A stretch of DNA of 64,000 nucleotides from Bradyrhizobium erythrophlei (GCF_900142985.1 NZ_LT670849.1:3286001-3350000); one strand, 5' to 3'; counted from the first letter of the stretch, positions 41,993 through 50,540 are shown. The notes: generated by a model from the sequence alone, not told the origin. Translations and numbers: made by a program.

Positions 41993-42818
41993 GCGTGGCA
42001 ACGACGAGGTGAGCCCGGCACAAGCAAGCGGCGGCGACTTGCGCGACGTCGGCTTTCGTGGCGCCGGCTTCCTGCCGCAGACATCGCGTTATGCCGGTCT
42101 TGTTGCGATCGCGGTCGTGATTGGACTCTGGCAACTCGCCGGCAGCCTGTCGCTGATTAATCCGGTGTTTCTGCCGACGCCGCTGGCGATTCTGCGCGCG
42201 ATGATTCAACTCGCGCTGTCCGGCGCGCTTTGGCGGCACCTGGCTTATTCGATTTTGCGCATCGGCACCGGATGGCTACTGGGGACACTGGCCGGCATTA
42301 TTGTCGGATTCGCGATCGGACTATCCACGCTGGCGCGGAGCGTCGGCATCACCTTCATTTCGGCGCTGTTTCCGATCCCGAAAATTGCGCTGCTGCCGCT
42401 TCTGATCTTGTGGCTGGGGATCGGCGAAGAGCCGAAGATCGCAACCATCGCGCTCGGCGTCTTCTTCTCCACCGCGATTGCGGTCTATAGCGGGGTCGAT
42501 GCGGTGCCGCGCAACCTGATCCGGATGGCGCAGAGTTTTAACGTGCCGTTTTCTGCGATCGTCCGCCGCGTGGTCTGGCCGGGCGCATTGCCGTCGATCC
42601 TGGCCGGTTTTCGGATCACCGCGTCGGTGGCGCTGCTGCTGGTCGTGAGTGCCGAAATGATCGGCGCCGAATACGGCATCGGCGCGTTCGTGTTGCAGGC
42701 CGGCAACCTGATGCAGACCGATCAACTGCTCGCCGGCGTCGTCATCCTGTCGCTGTTTGGCCTTGTGGTCGGATGGCTGGTCAGCTGGCTGGAACGGCGG
42801 CTGTTGCGCTGGCGGTGA
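41985..42818 (+). CDS. ABC transporter permease (TauC/SsuC-like)
   Basis: 277 residues with about six membrane segments (first at YAGLVAIAVVIGLWQLAG). The EAA loop region reads SFNVPFSAIVRRVVWPGALP, which contacts the ATPase. GTG at 41985 is used because GAGGTTCAGC lies upstream and it gives translational coupling to the ATPase gene. Confidence 0.94.
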   Translation: MVERGNDEVSPAQASGGDLRDVGFRGAGFLPQTSRYAGLVAIAVVIGLWQLAGSLSLINPVFLPTPLAILRAMIQLALSGALWRHLAYSILRIGTGWLLGTLAGIIVGFAIGLSTLARSVGITFISALFPIPKIALLPLLILWLGIGEEPKIATIALGVFFSTAIAVYSGVDAVPRNLIRMAQSFNVPFSAIVRRVVWPGALPSILAGFRITASVALLLVVSAEMIGAEYGIGAFVLQAGNLMQTDQLLAGVVILSLFGLVVGWLVSWLERRLLRWR

Positions 42819-42839
42819 GAGTGGTGTCCCACCATAGGT

Positions 42840-42966
42840 GTCATGGCCGGGCATAGCCGTTCGAAGAACGGCGTCGCTTCCGCTCGCCTATGACCCGGCC
42901 ACCCACGTCTTCGTCGTCGCGAGAAGTAAGTCATGGATGCCCGGGTCAAGCCCGGGCATGACGGTG
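42840..42966. repeat. Palindromic repeat with a single 37-bp unit
   Basis: GTCATGGCCGGGCA, one TAGCCGTTCGAAGAACGGCG unit and TATGACCCGGCCA, then a GCCCGGGTCAAGCCCGGGC hairpin. Compare the triplicated locus at 27562-27766. Confidence 0.8.
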
Positions 42967-42985
42967 GATAGATCCGTAACGCGCC

Positions 42986-44026
42986 TTACGCGTTTCCCCT
43001 GTCCTCGCGGAACAGGTCGAGCTTCTGCTGCACCGGACGGTCGGAGAACGAGAACAGCACCGAGTCGGCGTCGGCCTCGTGCGTCACCCACTGCCAGCTT
43101 GGCACCACGAACAGGTCGCGCGGTCCCCATTCGAAGGTCTGGTCGCCTACCCGCGTGCGGCCCTTGCCTTCGATCGCCGCGAACACGGTCGCGTCCGTCG
43201 AGCGATAGCGCGCGGTCTTGAAACCCTTCGGCAGCAACTGGATGAAGGTGCCGATGGTCGGCATCGCGAAATCGCCAGTCTCGGGATTGGAGAATTTCAG
43301 CTTCAGGCCGTGACAGGCGTCCCATTCGTTGCGCTGCTTCGCCGCTTCCAGCGCCTCGCGCGTGTAGGAATAGGGATAGTTGAAGATCGGCGAGGTCTTG
43401 GATTTGCGTTTCTCGTCGACCGGCAAGAGATTGTGGCCGTAGCGGGCGAAGCTGTCGCCTGCGGGACGGGTGAGCTTCTGCTGGTCTTCCTTCGACGGTT
43501 CGGCAAAGGATGCGTCAAAGAACTGCACCATTGGGATGTCGAGGCCGTCGAGCCAGAACATCGGCTCCGAGGTTTCATTGGAGTGATCGTGCCAGGTCCA
43601 GGCCGGCGTGATGACGAAGTCGCCCGGCGACATCGCCGTGCGCTCGCCATCGACGGAGGTATAGGCGCCCTGGCCCTCGAGCACGAAGCGCAGCGCCGAC
43701 TGGCTGTGCCGATGTGCCGGCGCGACGTCGCCCGGCACCACCATCTGCACGCCGGCAAACAGCGAGGTCGTCACCTTCGACTGGCCACGCAATCCCGGAT
43801 TTTCCAGGACCAGCACGCGCCGCTCGGCTTCCTTGGCGGTGATCAGTTTCCCCGCCTCGTTCATGTAGGCGCGGATCGCGTCGAACTTCCACAGATGCGG
43901 CTGGCAGGCGCTTCTCGGCTCCGGCGTCACCAGGTCGCCGAGCACGGTCCACAGCGCGGTAAGATTTTCGCCGTCGATCTTCTTGTAGAACGCCTCGCGT
44001 TCCGGCGTCTTCGACACGGCTTCCAT
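42986..44026 (-). CDS. Gentisate 1,2-dioxygenase
   Basis: 346 residues, a bicupin. The first cupin has PAHRHSQSALRFVLEGQGAY with metal His residues and PGDFVITPAWTWHDH; the second cupin repeats the pattern with degenerate ligands (IGTFIQLLPKGF). It opens the gentisate ring to maleylpyruvate with Fe(II). GGGAGAAGCTC precedes ATG. It is divergent from maiA-like/marR/hydroxylase genes, with a palindromic operator between them. Confidence 0.95.
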   Translation of the reverse strand: MEAVSKTPEREAFYKKIDGENLTALWTVLGDLVTPEPRSACQPHLWKFDAIRAYMNEAGKLITAKEAERRVLVLENPGLRGQSKVTTSLFAGVQMVVPGDVAPAHRHSQSALRFVLEGQGAYTSVDGERTAMSPGDFVITPAWTWHDHSNETSEPMFWLDGLDIPMVQFFDASFAEPSKEDQQKLTRPAGDSFARYGHNLLPVDEKRKSKTSPIFNYPYSYTREALEAAKQRNEWDACHGLKLKFSNPETGDFAMPTIGTFIQLLPKGFKTARYRSTDATVFAAIEGKGRTRVGDQTFEWGPRDLFVVPSWQWVTHEADADSVLFSFSDRPVQQKLDLFREDRGNA

Positions 44027-44068
44027 GAGCTTCTCCCGTTGCGGTTGTCGCTGTTATTCGTTTCTTGA

Positions 44069-44086
44069 TTGACAGTATACTGCCAA
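44069..44086. promoter_or_regulatory. Probable MarR operator between gentisate dioxygenase and isomerase genes
   Basis: TTGACAGTATACTGCCAA, an 18-bp dyad with arms TTGACAGTA/TACTGCCAA. Its centre AGTATACT contains TATACT on both strands; leftward, TTGACG lies 16 nt upstream of it, giving a promoter for the dioxygenase. A near copy is at 49428-49445. Confidence 0.65.
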
Positions 44087-44147
44087 TTTGGTTAGCGTCA
44101 ATCAAGGCCGGCAAGGCCGGTGTACAAATAAAAGGGGAGGTCTCGCG

Positions 44148-44780
44148 ATGAAGCTGCACGGCTATTTCCGCAGCAGCGCGTCCTATCGGGTGCGAATCGC
44201 ATTGAACCTGAAGGGGTTAAGTGCGGAACACCTGAGCTACCATCTGCGCAAGGGCGAACAGCGCGCTCCCGACTATCTGGCGCTCAACCCGCAAGGCCTG
44301 GTTCCGACGGTTCAGGGCAATGATGGCGTCATTCTCACCCAGTCGCTCGCGATCATCGAATGGCTCGATGAAGCCCACCCGACGCCGCCGCTGCTTCCGG
44401 AAGACCGGCTCCGCCGCGCCCAGGTCCGTGCTTTTTCACAAGCGATCGCCTGCGATATCCATCCGGTCCAGAACCTGAAGGTCCTGGCGAGGTTGCGCGA
44501 ACTCGGACTTGCGGAAGAGAAAGTCACGGAGTGGGCGGCATGGGCCAACCGCGAAGGCCTTGGCGCGTGCGAAAAGCTGATCGCCCGCGAAGCCGGGCCG
44601 TTCTGCTTCGGCGACACGGCGACCCTTGCCGATCTCTGTCTTGTGCCGCAACTCGCCAATGCGCGACGCTTCGGCGTGGACGTCGCGGCGTTCCCGCGCC
44701 TGTTGAAAGCGGAAACGGCGGCGAAAGCGCTCAAGGCGTTTGCCGACGCCGCACCGGAGCGGCAGCCCGATGCCGAATAA
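44148..44780 (+). CDS. Maleylpyruvate/maleylacetoacetate isomerase (zeta-class GST)
   Basis: 210 residues. MKLHGYFRSSASYRVRIALN carries the SSxxYRVRIAL glutathione site of zeta GSTs. AAAGGGGAGG precedes ATG. Next to gentisate dioxygenase, the likely reaction is maleylpyruvate to fumarylpyruvate. It overlaps the MarR gene by 11 bp. Confidence 0.93.
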   Translation: MKLHGYFRSSASYRVRIALNLKGLSAEHLSYHLRKGEQRAPDYLALNPQGLVPTVQGNDGVILTQSLAIIEWLDEAHPTPPLLPEDRLRRAQVRAFSQAIACDIHPVQNLKVLARLRELGLAEEKVTEWAAWANREGLGACEKLIAREAGPFCFGDTATLADLCLVPQLANARRFGVDVAAFPRLLKAETAAKALKAFADAAPERQPDAE

Positions 44781-45279
44781 CAAGGACAATGTCACAATGG
44801 ACGCGGTCTACACCGCGCCCGGCTATCTCTTTCGCCGGATGCAGCAGATCGCGGTCGCGATCTTCATCGAGGAATGCAGGGATTTCGACCTGACGCCGGT
44901 GCAATATGCCGCGCTGATCGCGATCCGTACCCATCCTGGCATCGACGCCACGCGTCTTTCTGCGGTGATCGCCTTCGATCGTTCGACGCTCGGCAGCGTG
45001 ATCGAGCGGCTGGAAGCCAAGAGCTATATCGAACGCAAGCCCGCGCCCGAGGACAAGCGGGTCAAGCTTTTGTACCTGACCAAGGCCGGCGCCAACCTGT
45101 TGCGTGACATCCTGCCGTCGGTCGATCGCGTCCAGGCGCGGATCTTGCAGCCGCTCAAGCCAGCCGACCGCAAGACGCTGCTGACGTTGCTCGAGCAGCT
45201 CGTCGATCTCAACAACGAGGCCTCGCGCGTGCCGCTTCGCGCCGAGGACGCCTTGGAGCATTTGGGGAAGGTGGGCTGA
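44770..45279 (+). CDS. MarR family transcriptional regulator
   Basis: 169 residues. Winged helix about 40-115: LTPVQYAALIAIRTHPGIDA, recognition helix ATRLSAVIAFDRSTLGSVIERL and wing ERKPAPEDKRVKLLYLT. Flanking helices give the dimer. Being within the isomerase-hydroxylase operon, it is the best candidate to bind the two dyads at 44069 and 49428. MarR members in aromatic pathways often respond to the aromatic acid or its CoA thioester. A later ATG at 44797 is an alternative start. Confidence 0.92.
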   Translation: MPNNKDNVTMDAVYTAPGYLFRRMQQIAVAIFIEECRDFDLTPVQYAALIAIRTHPGIDATRLSAVIAFDRSTLGSVIERLEAKSYIERKPAPEDKRVKLLYLTKAGANLLRDILPSVDRVQARILQPLKPADRKTLLTLLEQLVDLNNEASRVPLRAEDALEHLGKVG

Positions 45280-46472
45280 TGTCGGGCGCTGGCACGCAAC
45301 CGGTCTTGATCGCGGGTGGCGGCATCGGCGGAGTCGCCGTCGCATTGGGGCTCGCGCAGAAGGGTATCAGTTCAATCGTGCTCGAAAAGGCCTCGTCCCT
45401 GGGCGAGATCGGCGCCGGTATTCAGCTCGGGCCGAACGCCTTTCACGCCTTCGACTATCTCGGCGTCGGCGAAGCCGCACGCAACATGGCGGTCTACGTC
45501 GATCAGCTTCGGCTGATGGACGCGATGACCGCTGAGGAAATCTGCCACGTCGATCTCGGCGACGCCTTCCGCACGCGCTTCGGCAACCCCTATGCCGTGG
45601 TGCATCGCGGCGACTTGCACGGCGTCTTTCTGAAAGCCTGCCGCGACAGCAATCTGATCGATTTGCGCGTCAGCTCCGAAGTTGTCGGTTACGACCAGGA
45701 CGGCTCGTCGGTCACCGCAAGGCTCGCCTCGGGCGATCGCGTGGCCGGTTCGCTGTTGATCGGCGCCGACGGGTTATGGTCGAACATCCGCAAGCAGGTC
45801 GTCGGCGACGGCAAGCCGCGGGTCTCCGGCCACACCACCTACCGTTCGGTGATTCCGACCGAGCAGATGCCGGAGGACTTGCGCTGGAACGCGGCGACGC
45901 TCTGGGCTGGTCCGAAATGCCATCTCGTGCACTATCCGTTGTCAGGCTGGAAAGTGTTCAATCTTGCCATCACCTGCCACAACGATGCGCCGGAACCGGT
46001 TGCCGGCAAGCCGGTGAGCGAAGCAGAGGTGATGAAGGGATTCGCGCATATTCACGAGCGGGCGCTTGAGATCATCCGCCACGGCACCAACTGGAAACTC
46101 TGGGTGCTTTGCGATCGCGATCCGACCGAACGCTGGGTCGATGGCCGTGTCGCACTGCTCGGCGACGCCGCCCATCCGATGCTGCAATACTTCGCGCAAG
46201 GCGCCTGTCAGGCGATGGAAGATGCGGTGTGCCTGTCGCATATGTTGGGGAGCCACGCGAGCGACCACGAACGTGGCTTGCAAAAATACTGCGAGCAGCG
46301 TTTTCCGCGTACCGCGCGCGTGCAGATGATGTCCCGCGTCATCGGCGAGCACATTTATCATCCGTCAGGCGAACACGCGCGGCTGCGCAACGCCGTCATG
46401 AGTGCGAAGTCGCAAGAGGAATGGTGCGGTGAACTCGCCTGGCTCTATGGCGGCACGGGGCTGAAGGCGTAG
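45279..46472 (+). CDS. 3-hydroxybenzoate 6-monooxygenase (class A flavoprotein)
   Basis: 397 residues. GGGIGGVAVAL near the N-terminus binds the FAD ADP part, LLIGADGLWS is the DG motif and LLGDAAHPMLQYFAQGACQA the GD motif. The last of these, with YFAQGACQAMEDA, matches 3-hydroxybenzoate 6-hydroxylases and salicylate hydroxylases. With gentisate dioxygenase beside it, 3-hydroxybenzoate to gentisate is most likely. The start overlaps the MarR stop (TGATG), so the genes are coupled. Confidence 0.9.
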   Translation: MSGAGTQPVLIAGGGIGGVAVALGLAQKGISSIVLEKASSLGEIGAGIQLGPNAFHAFDYLGVGEAARNMAVYVDQLRLMDAMTAEEICHVDLGDAFRTRFGNPYAVVHRGDLHGVFLKACRDSNLIDLRVSSEVVGYDQDGSSVTARLASGDRVAGSLLIGADGLWSNIRKQVVGDGKPRVSGHTTYRSVIPTEQMPEDLRWNAATLWAGPKCHLVHYPLSGWKVFNLAITCHNDAPEPVAGKPVSEAEVMKGFAHIHERALEIIRHGTNWKLWVLCDRDPTERWVDGRVALLGDAAHPMLQYFAQGACQAMEDAVCLSHMLGSHASDHERGLQKYCEQRFPRTARVQMMSRVIGEHIYHPSGEHARLRNAVMSAKSQEEWCGELAWLYGGTGLKA

Positions 46473-46487
46473 CGATCAACTATCTCC

Positions 46488-46627
46488 GTCGTCCCGGACA
46501 AGCGAGTGAAGCGAGCGCGATCCGGGACCCATAACCACGGACGGTAATGTTTTTCCAGGCTGCTCGTTGTCTACTTTTTTGAAAAGATCCGCCGCGGAGT
46601 ATGGGTCCCTGCGTTCGCAGGGACGAC
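46488..46627. repeat. Paired-hairpin repeat GTCGTCC..GGGACGAC, copy d
   Basis: Left hairpin of the sub-type GTCCCGGACAAGCG..GCGATCCGGGAC; right hairpin GGGTCCCTGCGTTCGCAGGGAC. Between two convergent genes. Confidence 0.75.
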
Positions 46628-46645
46628 ACGGAGTTTGTTGAAGGT

Positions 46646-48271
46646 TCACATCCGCATCACAGCCTGGCGGTCGATCTTGCCGGTGCCGGTCTTCGGCAAC
46701 TCGTCGACGAACCTGATCTCGCGCGGATACTTGTAGGGCAACAGCTTCGCCTTGACGAAGTCTTGCAGCAGCTTTGTCGTCTCGAGTTCGTCAGCCGCCG
46801 CCTTGTTCATGACGACGACGGCTTTCAGCGTCATGCGCCGGTCCGGCAGTTCGGCGGCGAACACCGCGCACTCGCGCACGCCGGGATGTTCGGCCAGACA
46901 CAGTTCGACCTCGAGCGGATAGACCCACTGGCCGGAAATCTTGATCAGGTCGTCGGCACGGCCACGGAAGAAATAGAATCCGTCCGTGTCGCGCACGAAG
47001 CGGTCGCCGGTATAGATCCAGCCGCCCTCGCGAATGGTCTCCGCGGATTTGTCCGGCCGGTTCCAGTACAACGGCGTATTGGAATCGCCGCGTACCCACA
47101 AAATGCCTTCCGTGTTGTCGCCGACCTCCTTGCCGTTGCTGTCTTTCAGCGCGATCTCGTAGCCCGGCACGCGAAGGCCGGCGGCGCCGAGCTTCTTGTT
47201 CTCGGCGCGGTTCGAGAGATAAATGTGCAGCACTTCGGTTGAACCGAGTCCCTCCATGATCTCGAGGCCGGTCAGTTTTTTCCAGCCGTTGAAGACCTCG
47301 GATGAAAGCACCTCGGCAGCCGAAACCGCCATGCGCAGCGAGGAGAAGTCGGCTTTGTCGGCACCGTCAGCCTTGGTCAGCGACGTGTAGAGTGTCGGCA
47401 GTCCAAAAAAGACGGTCGGGCGGTAGCGTGCAATGGCCTCGAAAATGGCTTGCGGCCTCGGTTGGCCCGGCAGCAGCAGCGTCGCCGCGCCGCCGGCGAA
47501 TGGAAAGGTGACGGAGTTGCCGAAGCCGTAGGCAAAGAACATCTTTGGCACAGAGAAGCAGATGTCGTCGGCCGTCAGCTTGAGGAAGTTCTTCGCATAG
47601 GCCCGGTCGCTATAGGCCATGTCGTGCTGGAGATGGACGATGCCTTTGGGTCGCCCGGTCGAGCCCGACGAATACATCCAGAACGCCATTTCATCGCGGT
47701 GCGTATCGGCCTCGGTCAGATCGGCGAAAAATTTCGGCAGCCAGTCTTTCGACACGACCGTGTTTGGAACGGCGTGGTCGCCGGCCTCGCCATTGACCAC
47801 GATGAGTGTGTGCAGCGCCGTGTCCTTGCAGGCGACATCGTCAAATCGCGCGCAAAATTCCGCGTCGGCAACAGCGACGGTCGCGCCTGAATCCGACAGG
47901 TAGAATTGCAACAGATCGGGCGGCGTCAGCGTGTTGATCAGGAGCGGCACGAAGCCCGCCCGTACCGCGCCGAAGAACGCGGCCGGATAGGCCGGCGTGT
48001 CGTCGAGAAACATCAGAACGCGATCGCCTCGCTTGAGACCGAGCGAGACCAGCCCGTGGCCCCAACGCGAAGCTTCGGCACATAGCGCCGCGTAAGTCAC
48101 GTTGCCAAGCGGACCGGTCAGCGCAAGCCGGTCGCCGTTTCCCTTGTCGAGGTTGTCGAAGAGAACGCGGCTCGCATTGTAGGTTTCGGGAACGGAAAAG
48201 CCGATCTCGCGCGCGCCATCGCTGTCGGGAGGCACCTGGTCTGCGATTTCAAGTGAGGTGGCCGACGTCAT
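46646..48271 (-). CDS. Benzoate-CoA ligase family protein (aryl-CoA ligase)
   Basis: 541 residues of the ANL superfamily. A3 motif MYSSGSTGRPKGIVH, A5 GLGSTEVLHIY, A8 GRADDLIKISGQWVYP and A10 PKTGTGKIDR with the catalytic Lys are all present. The sequence is closest in style to benzoate/4-hydroxybenzoate-CoA ligases. It overlaps the flavin hydroxylase gene upstream (4 bp), so the pair likely makes an aryl-CoA and then hydroxylates it. Candidate substrates: salicylate or 3-hydroxybenzoate. Confidence 0.93.
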   Translation of the reverse strand: MTSATSLEIADQVPPDSDGAREIGFSVPETYNASRVLFDNLDKGNGDRLALTGPLGNVTYAALCAEASRWGHGLVSLGLKRGDRVLMFLDDTPAYPAAFFGAVRAGFVPLLINTLTPPDLLQFYLSDSGATVAVADAEFCARFDDVACKDTALHTLIVVNGEAGDHAVPNTVVSKDWLPKFFADLTEADTHRDEMAFWMYSSGSTGRPKGIVHLQHDMAYSDRAYAKNFLKLTADDICFSVPKMFFAYGFGNSVTFPFAGGAATLLLPGQPRPQAIFEAIARYRPTVFFGLPTLYTSLTKADGADKADFSSLRMAVSAAEVLSSEVFNGWKKLTGLEIMEGLGSTEVLHIYLSNRAENKKLGAAGLRVPGYEIALKDSNGKEVGDNTEGILWVRGDSNTPLYWNRPDKSAETIREGGWIYTGDRFVRDTDGFYFFRGRADDLIKISGQWVYPLEVELCLAEHPGVRECAVFAAELPDRRMTLKAVVVMNKAAADELETTKLLQDFVKAKLLPYKYPREIRFVDELPKTGTGKIDRQAVMRM

Positions 48272-49413
48272 GCCGGGTCTCCGTCGGCGGACTTCGGCTG
48301 CGATGCCTCGTAGCGGGTCATGAAAGCGGGCGACATCGTGCGCAGACGCGCGTCGTCGATCCGCCCCGAGCGGGTGATGTAGCTGTAGGCAAAATCCATC
48401 AGATCAAGCTTCATGTGCTCCGCAAAGTTGGCGTACCAGTCGGCGCTGGTGTGCGCCGCGGTCACGAGCTTCTTTACGATCGGCTTGCGGTCGGCCTCGT
48501 AACGCGCAAGCGCCGTCGTGACATGCGCCTCCGCCTCCAGTGCCTTGACCAGCGCAATCGCGTCCTCGATGGCCAGCCGCGTGCCGGAGCCGATCGAGAA
48601 ATGCGCCGAATGCAGCGCATCGCCAATCAGGACGATGTTCTTGAAAGACCAGCGCTCGTTCCACACCCAGGGAAAATTCCGCCACGCGGATTTGTTTGAG
48701 ATCAGCATGCCGCCACCGAGCGCCTCGGCGAATACTTCCTCACAGATCGCCTTGGACTGGTCGGCGTCCTTGTAGGCAAAACTGTAATGGTCCCAGGTCG
48801 CGCGGTCGCACTCGACCAGGAACGTGCTCATGTCGTCGGCGTAGCGATAGTGATGCGCGTTGAACGTTCCGCGTCCGGTATCCACGAAGGTCTGCGACAG
48901 CGTCTCGAACCGCTTGTGGGTGCCGTACCAGGCGAATTTGTTGGTGGAGTAGGAGACGGAGAAGCCGAAATCGCCCTCGAAGGCGCGGCGCACCAGCGAA
49001 TTGAGGCCATCGGCCGCAACAATCAGGTCGTAACCGTTCAACTGATCGAGCGTGACTTGCGTGTCAAAATGCAGGACGACACCGACGGATGCTGCCCGCG
49101 TCTGCAACGTCTTGAGCAACTCCAGCCGGCCGATCGAGGAAAATCCGACGCCATCGATTTCGACGCTCTTGCCGCGAAGGTTGAGCGTGATGTTCTTCCA
49201 GCTTTCCATTTTCGGCGCGATCGCATCGACCGTTTCGGGGTCGTCGGCGCGCAGGAATTCCATCGCCTGGTCGGAGAACACCACGCCAAACCCCCAGGTC
49301 GCGTCGGCCGGATTCTGTTCGAACAGGTCGACGTTTGCATCCGGATGGCGCTGCTTCCAGAGATAGCTGAAATAGAGGCCGCCGGGGCCTCCGCCGATAA
49401 CGGCGATACGCAC
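48268..49413 (-). CDS. FAD-dependent aryl-CoA hydroxylase (salicylyl-CoA 5-hydroxylase-like)
   Basis: 381 residues. VIGGGPGGLYFSYLWKQRHP, the TWGFGVVFSDQAMEFL block and VLIGDALHSAHFSIGSGTRL match flavin hydroxylases acting on CoA thioesters, such as salicylyl-CoA 5-hydroxylase and the N-terminal half of anthraniloyl-CoA monooxygenase. GTG start with GGGAGGCGATT. The product with salicylyl-CoA or 3-hydroxybenzoyl-CoA would be gentisyl-CoA. A MarR-type dyad overlaps its promoter at 49428. Confidence 0.87.
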   Translation of the reverse strand: MRIAVIGGGPGGLYFSYLWKQRHPDANVDLFEQNPADATWGFGVVFSDQAMEFLRADDPETVDAIAPKMESWKNITLNLRGKSVEIDGVGFSSIGRLELLKTLQTRAASVGVVLHFDTQVTLDQLNGYDLIVAADGLNSLVRRAFEGDFGFSVSYSTNKFAWYGTHKRFETLSQTFVDTGRGTFNAHHYRYADDMSTFLVECDRATWDHYSFAYKDADQSKAICEEVFAEALGGGMLISNKSAWRNFPWVWNERWSFKNIVLIGDALHSAHFSIGSGTRLAIEDAIALVKALEAEAHVTTALARYEADRKPIVKKLVTAAHTSADWYANFAEHMKLDLMDFAYSYITRSGRIDDARLRTMSPAFMTRYEASQPKSADGDPA

Positions 49414-49427
49414 AATCGCCTCCCTGA

Positions 49428-49445
49428 TCGACAGTATACTTACAA
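49428..49445. promoter_or_regulatory. Probable MarR operator upstream of aryl-CoA hydroxylase operon
   Basis: TCGACAGTATACTTACAA, matching the dyad at 44069-44086 in 15 of 18 positions, with further flanking identity (GAT before, TTTTGG after). It lies 15-32 nt before the start codon and covers a TATACT -10 candidate. Confidence 0.6.
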
Positions 49446-49515
49446 TTTTGGGGCCAATGTAGCGCCCGCGGCTCGCCGGCGCTACCTGAAACTTTAGTGT
49501 TTTGACCGGATCAGC

Positions 49516-49725
49516 TTAAGAGCAGCGCTTCACCTTGGCGCCGTCGACCCAGACCGTCTTGCAAACGACGACCGGCTTCCTGACCACCACCGCGCCACGC
49601 GGCCCGGCGCAGCCTGCGCGGTAGACGCCATTGGCGCAGACCGCGGCGCTGGCCGCGCCGGATTGGAGAATCATGAAAGCCGCAAAGGCGAGCAGGGTGG
49701 CGCCTGCGTAGAGCAATGAGCGCAT
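49516..49725 (-). CDS. Small exported Cys-containing protein (69 aa)
   Basis: MRSLLYAGATLLAFAAFMI signal peptide, then AAVCANGVYRAGCAGPRGAV and a Val/Lys-rich end with two more Cys (KTVWVDGAKVKRCS). Two disulfides are possible. GGGAGAACAAC precedes ATG. I recall this as a common short periplasmic protein of Bradyrhizobium, without known function. Confidence 0.8.
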   Translation of the reverse strand: MRSLLYAGATLLAFAAFMILQSGAASAAVCANGVYRAGCAGPRGAVVVRKPVVVCKTVWVDGAKVKRCS

Positions 49726-49776
49726 GTTGTTCTCCCTTGGAATGTTTGTTGTCGGCAATGTTCTGCGGATGAAAAC

Positions 49777-49998
49777 CTACTTCTTCTCAGCCGTTGCCAG
49801 GACCTTCTGACAGGCCGGCGTCAGCTGATCGTTGTGCGCGGCGAGGCAGGCGATGATCCGCCCGCCGCCGGGCGTGGTGCCCTTGCAGAATTTTCCATAG
49901 TCGCCCCCGCAGGCGTCGCGCTGGGCGGCCGTCAGTTGCTGCGCCAGGGCGTTGGAGGCAAACAGCAAGGCTGCGGTAGCGATCGTGATGCGTAGCAT
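49777..49998 (-). CDS. Exported protein with one Cys-rich (FGFR-like) repeat (73 aa)
   Basis: Signal peptide ending NALAQ, then one repeat DACGGDYGKFCKGTTPGGG..ACLAAHNDQLTPACQKVL. The Cys spacing (C-x7-C, C, C) and the GGG turn equal those of the three repeats in the protein at 50541. The repeat resembles the Cys-rich GLG1/FGFR repeat family. Periplasmic role unknown. Confidence 0.85.
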   Translation of the reverse strand: MLRITIATAALLFASNALAQQLTAAQRDACGGDYGKFCKGTTPGGGRIIACLAAHNDQLTPACQKVLATAEKK

Positions 49999-50149
49999 TG
50001 GTCGTTTCCTTTCCTTCGATTCCCTAGTGCTTCACCTTGGTCGGCCTTCCGCCAGCTTGCTTCACGGCCGAAGACTCGTTGTATTGATGGTTTTGTAGTG
50101 ATGGCCTTGTGCTGATTTCGGTCACCGCTTCCTCTTGCAAGGAGAACCC

Positions 50150-50506
50150 ATGGCAGAACCCAGAGTCAGGTGGCTTGCCTTCTATGCCGAGAATGTCGAG
50201 CCAATTTTCAAAGAGATCGTTTCCCACGTCGAGAAGATCATCATCGGAACGCTGATCATTTCGGCAGGTGCTCACGTGTCGAGTAATGAGCCGGCTATTC
50301 AGTTATTCGGATATCTGCGCCACAGCCTGGTCGGCCGCGGCGTCATGCTGATCGGCATCATCATCCTGCTTCTGAATTTCATCGACGGCCTCTACAGGCT
50401 CGCGAAGGTGAACTGGCATGTGGCATGGCAGATCGTGATGTCGGTGTTCTACATTGCGCTGTCGGTCCGCATGATCCAGCTTATCCTGGCGTTTCGCGGC
50501 GAATGA
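50150..50506 (+). CDS. Small membrane protein (118 aa)
   Basis: Two or three hydrophobic segments: IIIGTLIISAGAHV, GVMLIGIIILLLNFIDGLY and WQIVMSVFYIALSVRMIQLI. CAAGGAGAACCC precedes ATG. Family not recognised. It lies between the two Cys-rich repeat genes but on the other strand. Confidence 0.75.
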   Translation: MAEPRVRWLAFYAENVEPIFKEIVSHVEKIIIGTLIISAGAHVSSNEPAIQLFGYLRHSLVGRGVMLIGIIILLLNFIDGLYRLAKVNWHVAWQIVMSVFYIALSVRMIQLILAFRGE

Positions 50507-50540
50507 CCGGCGGCCGCTATTCGGCTGCCGATGCGAGTTT

